Shown: positions 38,001-45,700 of the stretch, piece after piece
Numbering within the stretch: position 1 is the stretch's first letter
Layout of the letters: each line of letters starts with the position of its first letter
NCBI GenBank assembly: GCA_032718475.1
Contig: JAUCBJ010002018.1
Coordinates: 1 to 52,133, forward strand
DNA: 52,133 bases
Source: Nemertoderma westbladi
Taxonomy: Eukaryota > Xenacoelomorpha > Nemertodermatida > Nemertodermatidae
Direction: 5' to 3'
Program-made: the position numbers and the translations under genes
Notes under the pieces: model-generated
The model's database searches: none
Seen by the model: the letters and a program-made list of their open reading frames with translations, nothing else
Told to the model about the DNA's origin: nothing

Positions 38001-38908
38001 TTGTGACGACGGTTTACGGATGGTTGGATGGGGCCCAGCACCGGCGATAGTCTGAAAGGGAAATTAAACATTCATAAATGTTCAAAGTATTGTGAACATG
38101 GATTCTCTGTATCTTTTAAGAGGCGGGCAAGGCACACACTCTCTTCCAAGGTTGAAAAAGCAAACAGTAAATCGAAGACGGAGGCGATCCGACCCGAGAG
38201 ATTTCGATAGCTGCTACCCGAAGGTGTAGGGCCTGGCCTGCGCTGCTAAAATCCCAAGTTTGGGTCCCAGTAGTTCAACTGGCCCCCATCAACTCTAGTG
38301 GATGAAAGGCTGAGTGGACCCTGGCAGTGCTCGAACCTATAACCCATGGATTGGCTCAACCAACTGAGCTACCTCGCCTTAAGGGTCACCACTATCCCTT
38401 TTCAACCCCCGATCTCTTCAACTTAAATTACCTTATAACGATACAACCCTCGATGGTAGACGCACCATCTAATATTAGTCTATTACTTTACTTTAATTAA
38501 GTTATAAAACGGATTCACCCACCCACCTTATTGTGTAGTCAGGTTTAATCCGTTTCTTCGGGCTGGTGGGCGTGGTTTTCGTTTTGCTCTTTTCGTTTCG
38601 ACCGGACCGCGAACCAACGAATAGAGTCGAGGGACGAGGTGTCCGGGGTTCATCGGAGAAGGAAGATCGTACGATGACCGGAGTGAGAGCGCCTCCGAGT
38701 CGGTACTCACTGAGAGTCCGGGACTTAATGACTCGAGGCGCCCGGTTGGGGGAGTCGCGAGGTGATTGGTTGCTAGGGGAGGCACCACGGTGCGGGCTGC
38801 CGGGGGAATCAACCAATGGGGAGGCAGCCCGATAAGGACTGGTCGTAGGCTCCTCAACGTCAGTTGTTTCATCGGTGGAACTATTACCGTCCTCGTCGCT
38901 GGAAACAT
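2008..38908 (-). CDS. bMERB-domain protein (MICAL / MICAL-like / EHBP1 type), nine 3' exons, 5' end missing
   Basis: Joined exons (minus strand): 38908-38527, 38051-37895, 15302-12169, 11236-10196, 3940-3829, 3602-3404, 3296-3114, 2889-2775, 2077-2008. Every junction has AG acceptor and GT donor, and the codon phases match at all eight junctions (2/0/2/2/0/1/1/2), giving 1796 codons and a TGA with no internal stop. Residues 1-1608 are low-complexity Ser/Thr/Pro/Asp-rich linker; about 1609-1796 form a charged helical domain with the motifs EIQRELEEIEVKQ, LLQQWFDLINERN and LQQMVQVIESRDQL. These match the C-terminal bMERB (DUF3585) domain of MICAL, MICALL and EHBP1, which binds Rab8-family GTPases and links them to actin and membrane traffic. 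The CH, LIM, C2 or monooxygenase domains that would tell the subfamilies apart are not in the window, so the symbol is left open. The incoming phase at 38908 requires at least one more upstream exon. Family call is firm; the two exons near 38 kb are less certain than the rest. Confidence 0.8.
2186..2220 (-). repeat. decayed target-site duplication carrying a second copy of a splice donor
   Basis: 29 of 35 bases match 2762-2796, which covers the last 22 bases of exon 2889-2775 and its donor. The duplicate keeps AAGTAAGTA at the splice-site position, while exon-side bases have changed. It lies directly after the (TAG)n tail of the LINE, as expected for the 3' target-site duplication. Confidence 0.75.
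2221..2761 (-). mobile_element. old non-LTR retrotransposon (LINE) fragment, 3' end, in last intron of the bMERB gene
   Basis: Minus-strand similarity to the LINE at 8595-9530: it encodes decayed reverse-transcriptase C-terminal sequence (HGSPCWAL, EDTKSLDG, RLRFAGHCFRRED, HGVNKHGGQPMT), with internal deletions and frame changes. Its 3' end has the same tail, including GCATGCCGAT and several TAG triplets (2221-2236). It is flanked by an imperfect 35-bp direct repeat (2186-2220 and 2762-2796) that fits a target-site duplication. 5'-truncated. Confidence 0.88.
2775..2889 (-). CDS. exon of bMERB gene: third helix of the bMERB domain
   Basis: 115 bp. Acceptor CCTTCGCAG|AA; donor ATCCCA|GTAAGT (GT at 2774-2773). 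Encodes SSKTPSELEVEKKMLQQ, then MVQVIESRDQLETLLEEMR. The KT.SE…E…L…V..RD.L…L.E pattern matches the C-terminal helix of MICAL/EHBP1 proteins. If the intron were retained the protein would end two codons later (CAG TAA). The donor region is duplicated on the far side of a LINE insertion in the following intron. Confidence 0.88.
3114..3296 (-). CDS. exon of bMERB gene: central helix of the bMERB domain
   Basis: 183 bp. Acceptor TTTTGTGCAG|GT; donor CTCGATG|GTTAGT (GT at 3113-3112). Encodes LLQQWFDLINERNSLLRRES, then a helix with VELEDQHCRLQVEYR. The conserved family pattern W-F-x-L-(V/I)-N-x-[KR]-N-x-L-x-R-R-[ED] is visible. Reading through the donor would give TAG immediately, but splicing to 2889 continues the domain. 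Plus-strand GGTTCGATTCCCG inside this exon resembles a tRNA B box by chance. Confidence 0.9.
3404..3602 (-). CDS. exon of bMERB gene: first helix of the bMERB domain
   Basis: 199 bp, 66 codons plus one base. Acceptor GTTTTTTAG|TCT; donor GAGAAG|GTAGGG (GT at 3403-3402). Encodes SPVQSEDELSERL, then a long amphipathic helix with RLRNAQEIQRELEEIEVKQ and VESKGVEVERRLRE. The EIQ..LEEIEVKQ / GVE.E..LR pattern is the hallmark of helix 1 of bMERB (DUF3585) domains. The glycine codon is split across the intron to the next exon. Confidence 0.9.
3829..3940 (-). CDS. exon of bMERB gene: basic linker before the bMERB domain
   Basis: 112 bp. Acceptor ATTTTTTAG|A, donor ACAAAG|GTTAGA (GT at 3828-3827). One base completes the split arginine, followed by 37 codons (SKSPFRAVINKVKKSKREKR … RPITK) ending in phase 0. 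Strongly basic and lysine-rich, just before the Rab-binding domain. Found from splice sites and phase; too short to stand out as an ORF. Confidence 0.82.
4062..8594. repeat. 33-bp satellite array (left block) in a bMERB-gene intron
   Basis: About 135 units of 33 bp, each made of an 18-bp part (ACACGGTAGCACATTGAT) and a 15-bp part (ACACAACTGCACGAT). The left edge (4072-4156) has only tandem 18-bp parts. Common variants: AACTGAACGATACAGGG, and AAACAACTGCACGTTAC. Because 33 is a multiple of three, several frames stay open for hundreds of codons; the predicted Cys-rich or His/Asn-rich proteins are artefacts of the repeat. Confidence 0.97.
8595..9537 (-). mobile_element. 5'-truncated LINE with intact reverse-transcriptase C-terminus, inserted in the 33-bp satellite
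   Basis: The minus strand carries an open frame from 9515 to 8637 (292 codons). It includes the RT catalytic motif F-A-D-D (9405-9416, in LTDLDFADDLGVL), then INSRKTKIL, PVLLYGSPCWAL, RLRFAGHCFRRED and DTGLEDADDLANVM. These motifs are typical of the RT palm/thumb end of non-LTR ORF2 proteins, often annotated endonuclease-reverse transcriptase. Endonuclease and N-terminal RT motifs are missing, so it cannot move by itself. The 3' end has ATGCAGCTGCAATGCAGC and a short TAG repeat. Satellite sequence resumes on both sides, so it inserted after the array formed. Clade not assigned. Confidence 0.92.
9538..9678. repeat. 33-bp satellite array (right block after the LINE)
   Basis: About four units of the same satellite, starting at CGTTACACGGTAGCAC. 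Some are altered (ACACGGTCTAGCAC twice, and a short ATGATACACGGTGGCAC form). These edge units differ from the array core, as is common at array borders. Confidence 0.95.
9679..10195. other. AT-rich intron sequence
   Basis: Unique AT-rich intron sequence between the 33-bp satellite and the donor of exon 11236-10196. No gene, RNA or repeat recognised; several TTAATTAAT-type runs near 9990-10020. Confidence 0.7.
10196..11236 (-). CDS. exon of bMERB gene: basic Ser/Arg-rich linker
   Basis: 1041 bp. Acceptor TTGTTTACAG|GG; donor CTCAAAG|GTAATA (GT at 10195-10194). The first base completes an arginine split from the giant exon, so reading starts AGDDIFQHVLNIYGGD rather than at the internal ATG at 11184. 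It encodes an acidic start, a stretch with a perfect 24-bp tandem duplication (10837-10860 and 10861-10884, residues NSRLDDVT repeated), a possible short helix (AMSRAQKQINEIAKRR), and an Arg/Ser/Glu-rich end (DRSREGKVDRSRERSRGRRE). GC is higher than in the flanking introns. Acceptor, donor and phase all agree with both neighbours. Confidence 0.8.
11310..11786. repeat. 44-bp minisatellite in a bMERB-gene intron
   Basis: About ten units, degenerate at the left and near-identical at the right, containing GAAACTCGTTTATTTGTTTC and CATGACTTACACTGTTGCT. It fills half of the 932-bp intron between 12168 and 11237. The remaining intron (11787-12168) is AT-rich and unique. Confidence 0.9.
12169..15302 (-). 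CDS. exon of bMERB gene: giant 3.1-kb internal exon, disordered acidic Ser/Thr-rich linker
   Basis: 3134 bp, 1044 complete codons. The exon opens at an acceptor whose TAG is also the in-frame stop just before TTG at 15302, so TTG is simply the first exon codon and not a start. It closes at CCCCAG|GTAAAT (GT at 12168-12167); the in-frame TAA there is part of the donor. The protein is very rich in S, T, D, N and P with no predicted fold. It carries two internal repeats: a degenerate set around KDSLPSN/GDQV at exon residues about 85-150, and a 13-residue repeat (VTPLAETDLSLTD and variants) at exon residues about 770-845. An antisense open frame of 343 codons (13201-14232) results from the biased composition. 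No homologue recognised for this segment alone. Confidence 0.8.
12790..12995 (-). repeat. 39-bp coding minisatellite (13-aa repeat)
   Basis: Five to six copies inside the giant exon. The plus strand shows GTTAATGATAAATCAGTTTC followed by AGCCAAGGGCGTGACACCA with small changes. The protein repeat is VTPLAETDLSLTD, with variants NETDFSLTG and NATTDVSVTS. The period is a multiple of three and the frame is kept. Confidence 0.9.
15303..16324. other. intron sequence upstream of the giant exon
   Basis: AT-rich unique sequence between the giant exon's acceptor and the 42-bp satellite. No gene or RNA recognised; the short minus-strand frames at 16068-16338 have no support. Confidence 0.6.
16325..33052. 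repeat. 42-bp satellite array, about 16.7 kb, in a 22.6-kb intron of the bMERB gene
   Basis: About 400 head-to-tail units. Consensus starts GACTTAGAAGGCCC, continues ATATCTCAGATATT and ends CCCGGCGGAATCCT (42 bp); 41- and 40-bp forms lack a T in GACTTAG or in ATCCTGAC. Each unit holds the short palindrome ATATCT-C-AGATAT next to CCCGG. A frequent variant has ACATCTCAAATAT. No stop falls in one minus frame where all units are 42 bp, producing short spurious ORFs. A multi-kb block is duplicated inside the array. Confidence 0.97.
33085..33181. repeat. short tandem repeat beside the satellite, about 33-bp period
   Basis: Nearly three copies built from AAGGTAACTCTCAGAGTAAC and TCTTACAAACCAC. It lies just right of the 42-bp satellite and is unrelated to it. 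Confidence 0.85.
33182..35666. other. intron of the bMERB gene between two arrays
   Basis: AT-rich sequence with no supported exon. Notable items are an AP-1/MARE-like palindrome at 34327-34341, a CRE-like site near 34797, a segment at 34085-34152 resembling 48455-48517 (dispersed repeat), and a 17-bp inverted repeat (35272-35288 with 35471-35487). Minus-strand open frames at 33777-34148 and 35199-35579 show no domain. Confidence 0.55.
35667..37071. repeat. 16-bp minisatellite array
   Basis: About 88 copies of ACTGAGCCATCGCCCC, with single-base variants (GAACC, CATTG, CGTCC, CATCAC). Three units make 48 bp, so all minus frames stay open and give long Trp/Gly-rich spurious ORFs (MAQWGDGSVGRW). 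It lies in the 22.6-kb intron. Confidence 0.97.
37072..37894. other. intron flank of the 16-bp array
   Basis: Starts with two copies (about 37091-37120 and 37142-37171) of a segment containing TCTGCGCTACAACTGCAC, which bracket one diverged pair of 16-bp units (about 37119-37139). The rest is AT-rich intron sequence up to the exon at 37895. No gene recognised. Confidence 0.6.
37895..38051 (-). CDS. exon of bMERB gene: short linker exon
   Basis: 157 bp. Acceptor CCCTTTCAG|A with a pyrimidine tract; donor GAGAGT|GTTAGT (GT at 37894-37893). One base completes the arginine split from the upstream exon, then 52 codons (LSPVLGPIQPSV … SVPSPSERES) run in phase 0 into the giant exon. The open frame runs past both splice sites, so the boundaries rest on the splice motifs and on phase. 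The plus strand also shows an acceptor-like CTTTCAG at 37901-37910, but no coding frame follows it. Confidence 0.62.
38205..38385 (-). mobile_element. tRNA-derived SINE-like element
   Basis: The minus strand begins GGCGAGGTAGCTCAGTTGG (A box TAGCTCAGTTGG, about 38361-38374), followed by a B-box-like GGTTCGAGCAC (about 38328-38338), then an unrelated body to about 38205 that includes GGACCCAAACTTGGGA. The anticodon arm does not fold as in a tRNA and there is a non-tRNA body, so a SINE fits better than a tRNA gene. It sits in the 475-bp intron between exons 38908-38527 and 38051-37895. Confidence 0.65.
38527..38908 (-). CDS. exon of bMERB gene: Ser/Pro-rich linker, most 5' exon found
   Basis: 382 bp. 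The acceptor (…GTTATAG) ends at 38909 and the donor is AATAAG|GTGGGT (GT at 38526-38525). The frame that keeps phase starts two bases into the exon and reads 126 codons with no stop, ending with a split AG|A arginine. It encodes an acidic stretch (SSDEDGNSSTDE) followed by SP/SPR repeats and a basic end (SPKKRIKPDYTI). An ATG sits exactly at the acceptor edge (38908) but belongs to another frame, so it is not the start. Composition resembles the other linker exons. It is assigned to this gene by strand, composition and matching phase with the next exon, not by homology. Confidence 0.65.
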
Positions 38909-40570
38909 CTATAACATTTACAATAATAAATCGTTAGGGGCTCCCAATGTAGGCCTACTGTAGTCTACAGAGAAGAGTAGAACAGTCAAGAGTCAAACCA
39001 ATCAAATAGATTCATAAATTCGTGGTGTTCGTCAATTTTTGCAACTTTTATTAGATGAGTCGTGTCTAACGTAAACTTGTATCTTTAAATATAATTAATT
39101 CCATTCATTCATATTTATACAAATTATTCTATATTGTTTTTTTAGATGTTTAGTTCGGCATTTTTAGCCGAAAAAAAATAATATTTTTGATATTCAACTG
39201 AATACCGTGATGTCAGTTTTCAAACTTCTCGGCGGCGTGTTTGTCTGTATGCCTGTCAGTCTGCCCATGGCCTGGTCTGCCCATCAAAATATAACCGCCA
39301 GCCATAAAGGCAGACAATCGTTTGGAACCAGCAAATGTGAAAACTGATATCGGAAATGAATTCAGCGACCATGAAAACCCACACAGCAAAACTCTTAGTT
39401 GGAGGTGTGGTATAATTTTATTTTGAGAGACAGACAGTCGGTCAGACAGACTGTATTTTATTAAAAGTGAAAACTAACCTCGAAAATAAAATCACAGACC
39501 AGGAAACCCCACATATAAGTTTTTATGTTTAGAAAACATAGTCTGTATTTCTTTCTTACATAATAATTTGATTGAAATGAAAACATACTATAGTAAAATC
39601 GTCATATCTTGAAAATGGTACTTGAACCAACTATACGGAATTTCGTAACAAGAATAACTTTGTATATTTATTATTATTATTATTACTTTGTATTTTATCA
39701 ATGTGGTTCAACCAACCAAGGCGTCCTTTAATACATATTGATATTAAGTATTAAAGCTAAAGGACGCCTCCTGTTGGGTCAAATTTCAACAGAGGTGGAT
39801 GGGGGCGGGGGGGGGGGGGGGGGGATCCATAATCAGCCTGTTACCTTGTTTGTGGGGCGTGCCACGCAGTCGGGGCCAGTCTTAGCGCACAATTATAATT
39901 AGTAAATAGGGCAAAATGTCATGTCCGTCTGCCTGTCTGTCTTTCCGTCTGTAATGAAAAATTCATTCGTAAATAACTTTTGAGGATTTTTATCCATTTT
40001 CAACCAAATTTTGCATGGGCATACTAGATAAAACGTTGCAATATTTCTTAAAGTTACGGACAAATCGAACTTTTGACTCCAGATCAAATCGAAATTGTTT
40101 CGAACTTTCTCAAGTTCGCGTGCTGCGCGACGCCCCACGAACGTGTATTTAAAATTTTGGAGACAGGGGGGTGGGGGACCTGGACACAAAACCCGCCTTG
40201 GCGAAATAATATCCCGCCTAAATGTTAAATTCTCAATTTAGGGAAAGGAGCAGGTTACAGTGGCACGTTATTTGAACCAAAACAAAAAAAACTAAACACA
40301 ATAGAACAGGTAACAGTTTTATTTTTGAGAATAATCAGCTGTTATTTGCGTCGAATTTCCCCTGGGAGGAATGAATTTTTATTGCGTCCAGTCCCCCCCC
40401 CCCCCCCCCCCCCCATCTGTTTCTTTGTATTCAGTATTCACTATTGTTTAAATTATTCTAACTCTTGCTGGACTGAAGTCAGTCAGAGTGTCATCATAGA
40501 ATCTCTTATCACATAAAAGTTATACAGTAACCTCTCTAGGCCTAACTGTTTAATTCAATACTCTAATACA
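38909..40570. other. region between the bMERB exon and the HEAT-repeat gene
   Basis: No gene supported. Holds dispersed repeat sequence with GTCTGTCTG-type runs (39230-39520 and 39905-39960), a hairpin (39719-39769), an 18-base G tract (39807-39824), a copy of an about 85-bp dispersed repeat (40237-40317, minus), and a 22-base C tract (40393-40414) about 155 bp upstream of the HEAT-gene start. It may hold the promoter and 5' UTR of that gene; no TATA box stands out. Confidence 0.6.
39719..39769. repeat. inverted repeat / hairpin
   Basis: Arms AGGCGTCCTTTA and TAAAGGACGCCT pair perfectly over 12 bp, with inner TAATAC/GTATTA able to extend pairing after a small bulge. It could be the end or whole of a foldback element. 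Confidence 0.8.
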
Positions 40571-42430
40571 ATGGAATCAACCGTCAAATTGCTAACGTCG
40601 CCTATGAAACTGGACAGAGACAAAGGGCTGGTTGCCTTGGAAGCGATGTTGCGGAAGATGAGGGACTCAGAAGTTGTTGATCTTTGGAACCTAATTGTTA
40701 GTTTGTGTCGTCAAGAAAGTCCAACCTGGGAGACTTTGCACGGATGTTTTACAGCGGCTGCGCTAATCATGAACCAACAACCCACCCCGTTAGAGACATC
40801 CTACACGGATATGCTACGGTTGGCATCCACCAATCTGGAACACAACGAATCGCGGGTTCGAACAGCGTGCGGCGACTTACTGGGCGTTATATGCGAGGTC
40901 TACGGGACGGAGAAGGTATACTGCAAAGTGAAAGACCGAGTGATTAATCTAATCGATAACAATCTGGTGAGTCCATCAGCCGAGGAACCCGAAACCCCCA
41001 CACCTACGGGACAGGCCGGAAAGGAATTCCTACAGGACATAGCAGGATGGCGCTTCTTAGAAACCAGTATCAACGCGCTTCTCTCGATAATACAAGGTTC
41101 CGGGGATAAGTTCATCCCGTACTTCGATAAACCATTGCTAGACCTCGTAGCTTCGACTAGTCGGCATCCTAACCGGTTCGTTAGAGAGACGGGATTCCAG
41201 ACGATCTCCGCTCTTATTGGCTGTCTCCAAGGCGACCAGTTCGCCGGGGATATCTCCAGCGTGCTTGCCGCCGGGCTCTCCGACAACTGGAGCCAGGTCC
41301 GCATGGCGGCGTCCGTAGCTACGCGTAGTTTCCTCGCCCGTTGCCCCACCGCGGAGTCCTATTACCCCCAACTCGTTCCCCCGATGTGTTTGAACCGGTA
41401 CTATGTGGCCGAGGGTGTTCGTGTTTACTCGCTCGCTACTTGGCGCTCGCGTTTCGGCGACACGGGACCGAGGGTAGTCGCGAGTTACGTGTCCGACGTT
41501 GTCGCCTTCTACGTGTCCCAGTCTGCGGCGACGAACCACGCGGTACGTGAGGCTGCCTGCTCCTGCATCGCGGAGTTAGCTAGTAAGATAGACCCGGAAG
41601 TAACTCGGCCGCACGTAGAGAAGTTACTGGCCGCGTTGTTAGAGGCCTTTAAGGACGACAGCTGGGCGGTAAGAGACGCCGCTTGTTTGGCTACCGGCAC
41701 TCTGGTAGAAGCATTCCCAGATATAGTGGATCTACAAAGACTACAATCTCTATATCCGTTATTCTACGCCAACCTGGAAGATAACATTCCTACAGTCCGC
41801 CAAGGAGCAGCTCTCTCATTGGCTAAAATTGCTAAAATACATGGCAACGCGGCGATAGAAGATTTGCAGGCGAAACTCGAGGTATTGTTGATTTCGGTTG
41901 CCAAGCAACCGAGCCAATCTGAGGCGTCTACCGACCAGCATACTGACCAACCAATGTACTCCTGCGGGTCCTTGGCCCCTAAGATGGGGCGAGCGGCTGT
42001 CGGTTGTTCCGACTGTCTGTTTAAACGGCCCACCCAGCCCTGGGAGCAGACCGACGGCGCGGTCTACTTACTCACAGAACTATCCGGCATACAGACTGCC
42101 AGTAGTCTGGTCACCTCATCGCTACCACTAGTAGCTAAATCAACCACCTACAAACATTATAAACATCACGTCAACCTGCTGGACACCGTCGCCAAATGCT
42201 TGCCTGTGATTGGTCGTCGTCTGGGGAAACAAAAGTTTAAGACCTATTTAGAGGGGTTTTACGATTCGCTGTTCTACGGATTGACCGTGGATAGTCCGCT
42301 AACCGTGGAATCCTGTAAGGAGTGTTTCCTAAATCTGTCTCAACTTATTGGTCCTAATATCCTTCAAGGGAGAGTTAATAACTATAACTCAACGTATCTG
42401 CCGATATTAACGTCGTTAATACCGCAGTGA
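40571..42430 (+). CDS. HEAT/ARM-repeat protein, 619 aa, single exon, family not recognised
   Basis: Open frame from ATG (context ATACAATGG) to TGA with no intron. Coding quality is clear from GC rise and lack of repeats. The protein is alpha-helical with HEAT/ARM-type helix pairs: VRTACGDLLGVICE (about residue 95), VRETGFQTISALIG (about 200), VRMAASVATRSFLA (about 242), VREAACSCIAELASKI (about 323), VRDAACLATGTLVEAF (about 365) and VRQGAALSLAKIAKI (about 407). The last three are spaced about 42 residues apart, the usual HEAT period. A Pro/Thr-rich loop (EEPETPTPTG, about 138-148) and a Gln/Ser-rich loop (about 445-460) interrupt the solenoid. The C-terminus (KQKFKTYLEGFYDSLFYGL) is well ordered. 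No signal peptide or membrane segment. HEAT solenoids are usually scaffolds for protein binding; no partner can be inferred. Bases 40571-40573 are the first ATG of the frame. Confidence 0.88.
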   Translation: MESTVKLLTSPMKLDRDKGLVALEAMLRKMRDSEVVDLWNLIVSLCRQESPTWETLHGCFTAAALIMNQQPTPLETSYTDMLRLASTNLEHNESRVRTACGDLLGVICEVYGTEKVYCKVKDRVINLIDNNLVSPSAEEPETPTPTGQAGKEFLQDIAGWRFLETSINALLSIIQGSGDKFIPYFDKPLLDLVASTSRHPNRFVRETGFQTISALIGCLQGDQFAGDISSVLAAGLSDNWSQVRMAASVATRSFLARCPTAESYYPQLVPPMCLNRYYVAEGVRVYSLATWRSRFGDTGPRVVASYVSDVVAFYVSQSAATNHAVREAACSCIAELASKIDPEVTRPHVEKLLAALLEAFKDDSWAVRDAACLATGTLVEAFPDIVDLQRLQSLYPLFYANLEDNIPTVRQGAALSLAKIAKIHGNAAIEDLQAKLEVLLISVAKQPSQSEASTDQHTDQPMYSCGSLAPKMGRAAVGCSDCLFKRPTQPWEQTDGAVYLLTELSGIQTASSLVTSSLPLVAKSTTYKHYKHHVNLLDTVAKCLPVIGRRLGKQKFKTYLEGFYDSLFYGLTVDSPLTVESCKECFLNLSQLIGPNILQGRVNNYNSTYLPILTSLIPQ

Positions 42431-42705
42431 TAAACTCGAAATGTCATATAATGTACATAAATGGTATGATAATTTTGATAATGGTTTTGTATTTCATTAT
42501 CTGTTAAATTCTCATGATTTGAAAGTGAAACTTAAAATTTACATTCAGTTTATCTATCAGCATTATACAATAATAATTATTATAATGTAATTTATTTAAA
42601 AAATAATTTATTTCTCGACTACTCGGCGCCGGTTCTAGTTATCATTGTCACTCCCTACTCCGAAATAGTTTATACTTAGTAACGGTTCCGAGACACACAA
42701 GTCAA

Positions 42706-42711
42706 AATAAA
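42706..42711 (+). terminator. possible poly(A) signal of the HEAT-repeat gene
   Basis: AATAAA, 276 bp after the stop codon, the best plus-strand match in the near downstream region. Position fits a short 3' UTR but no cleavage site can be shown. Confidence 0.4.
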
Positions 42712-45700
42712 AGAACGCATTGTATATTGGTTCCCACAATAGCCAACATCCAACCCACCACAATAGTGCACCATTGCACAATGCACTTACTCAAGCAGAA
42801 TGTACGACAAAAGATAGCTTTCCTTTTGTTGGACTTGAAGGGCCTAAATAATTTAGACCATATGGGACACAAGTCAACGCACAATCGAGCCAATTCGTAT
42901 GAATTCCGTGTTGCCATTTCATAAACTATAAATAATTATTCATTATTCATTCAATTATTCACAGTAGTGACAGCGTATATAAAGGGAAAGTTAGTCGATT
43001 TGTAACATTTTAAATCAATCGAACTTACTAAACACTGGTCACTGATTGCGATTGGCCTATATGATTTTCAAATACACGATCACCCAATATAACAACTTTT
43101 ATTTTTAAATTGTTACTTTTTCGATCGAATTTAACTCAAAATCGGGAGAAAAATTAGTACTTTTTTCCATAGGGAAAAAGATAATATAAAATATTTTTAG
43201 TGGAATTTCTTAAATTACATGTGTTGAAAGAGCATCGACGTAGAAAAGGTTTGCCAGTAATTTGAGCAAAATCAATTCACACATTCAATATCCAATATTG
43301 GTTTATGTAGTTAAGCGGCTCTCTAGTTACGTAATAAATATTCGAGAACACTAAATTATTTGCCATTGAGTAAGGCAGTAGTATCAGGAGTTTGTTGAAG
43401 AGTGTAATAATTTGAATCGCAGTAACTATGGAAGCAATATAGTAAAATACAACAGTTCAATTAATTTTGTAACACTATCGTTATATATTTTATTAAAGAA
43501 TTGAGTAACAAAAAAAGTACCAATTTAAGAATAAAATATAATACGTGGTATATCATGGAAAAAAAACGCAGAACATTATTTTTCAATATTATCTAGACCC
43601 TTTATTAACCTCACTGGCGCTCAGTAAATATAATGCTTCGAGAATAGTGAACAAAGGTTATGTTTTCCCATGTAATAAATAAATTATTTTTAACAACTCG
43701 TATGCCCCACTATTTCATTTGAATTTCAATGGAATGCTACGAAATCACACTACCACTGTGTGTATTTATCAAGGCGATACCTAGTACAGTACATTAATAC
43801 ATTAGTAAATTATCGGTCTCCGCTAGCAGAGGCCAGAATTCCGGTGTCATGGCCTGTACCGGAGGTGATATGATTTAGTGCTAGACACTGTTACTGTTTA
43901 ACGGCCATCATCTGAAAGAAAGTCAATAAGTCAAATAAACGGCCGCTGTCAATAACAAGGGATGGGGGAATTTTCCCGGGCACTGGTAGAGAGCTATATC
44001 AGTACAGTATTCATTTATAGAAGAAAATAAGTTTTGTATGTTTATTAGAAACTAGTTATTCTCACACCCGGCCAAATTTGGAGGCCTGACTATTTGGACG
44101 CAAACTTATCAACCAGATTAATCCTCAGAGGACTTTAGATCTGTATCAGTTTTTGACCTGCTACTGGCCTCTGGCCGTGGGCCAGATATAAAGTGGAGGG
44201 CTTTATACATATCAATATAATACAGTAGTATCAATTAATAGATAGTTGCGGGACGAAGAACCCGGATTAGACTTGCTTGCCACTGCTATCGCACTCAGAA
44301 CTGACCAGCCTGTATCAATTCTGATGTTGTTCTATGGTAGCCGGCTGGCGATACATAACGTGGTAGTCGGCCAATTGGCATTCCGGGAACCTCTGCTAAC
44401 TATTGTCATGCACGATAATACAGATGGATTGGGGGGGGGGGGGGGGGGGGGGGGTGGTTATAAGGATGAACGCGAACTATGGAGGTGTTGCGTTGGGGCG
44501 GGTCGGCGATGCATCCTAGTGGTGTTGAGAATGTACGTACAGTGTGCACCCACCACAAACTACAGTTAGTAGTACACAACTCCCTATCACTCATGACATA
44601 CAGTAGATCATCCGCATCTTCAAGGCCAGTGTCCTTAAAGATACGTCTCAAGAAAGTCATGGGCTGTCCATCATGTTTATTCACTCCACGAGGCCGCCAA
44701 AGCACATGATTATGCACTGGCTGGTCCTCACGGCAAAAGCAAACTACCCTACAGTAGTTACCATATCAACCTATTTTGATATTACTGTACATACATTTAC
44801 ATACAGTCAGGCAGTATAAGAGAATTCTAATTTTTTGGCTCCATCCGTGTTGGGTGGGATGGGGGGGGGGGGGGGGGGGGGGGTTCTTTCTTAAAGTTAT
44901 TATTTTATTCCTTCATTCGTGCTCTCCCTTTGATGAGTCATCCATCACGTCACGACTGCTGCATCCGATTGGGGAAATTCCATTCAAACTGACTGTGTAA
45001 GTGCACTCCCTGACTTCGTACTTACAGTAGCTTAACAATGATACTGCTATGCAAGTAACGCAAGCGTTAACATTGCGTTACTGTTTCAATTATAGGTACC
45101 TTTCCAGAGCCCCTCACAATCATACTTTTGTGCTCATTACATAGGTAGTGACAACGGTAGCACCGCACATTTGACAATAGGACGCACCTATTGCGTCTGT
45201 CCTGTCTGTCTGTGCGTCGTGCTGTATATTATATTACTGGGGGAATAGACTTGTGCGAATAGGTCGAGGGGCGAATCGACCTGCACCCAGAGCAGGAGTA
45301 GCGCATATACTGACTGACTGATATACGTTCTGCTTCTGACGTTTGATTCAAATAGGCCTACGATTGTGAATTGAATTGACTGATTGATCCACCAAATACG
45401 ATTGGCAAATACCGGCTGACCGGTACAGCGGTACGACAGGTAGAGCTAGCTATCGTACAGCATCGTATGCAGGTATGCAAACAAATACTGACTTTAAATT
45501 AGGCCTAACCCACAAGTCAAGTAGGTTTACCGTCAGACCGTACACCGTACCTACCGAACAAATCAAGTTATTTTAATTATTACTGTATTATCAGATAATT
45601 AAAAATATTACCGGCATTTATTCTGTCTGGCTAGACTAGCTGTGTTGACGTAACCAAAACCTGGCAACCAACTGCAACCCGAAGAACCGAAACATTCATT

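Noticed and set aside
37901-38071. Plus-strand exon after CTTTCAG at 37910
   Set aside because: No stop-free plus frame with a donor follows, while the minus strand has a phase-consistent exon over the same bases.
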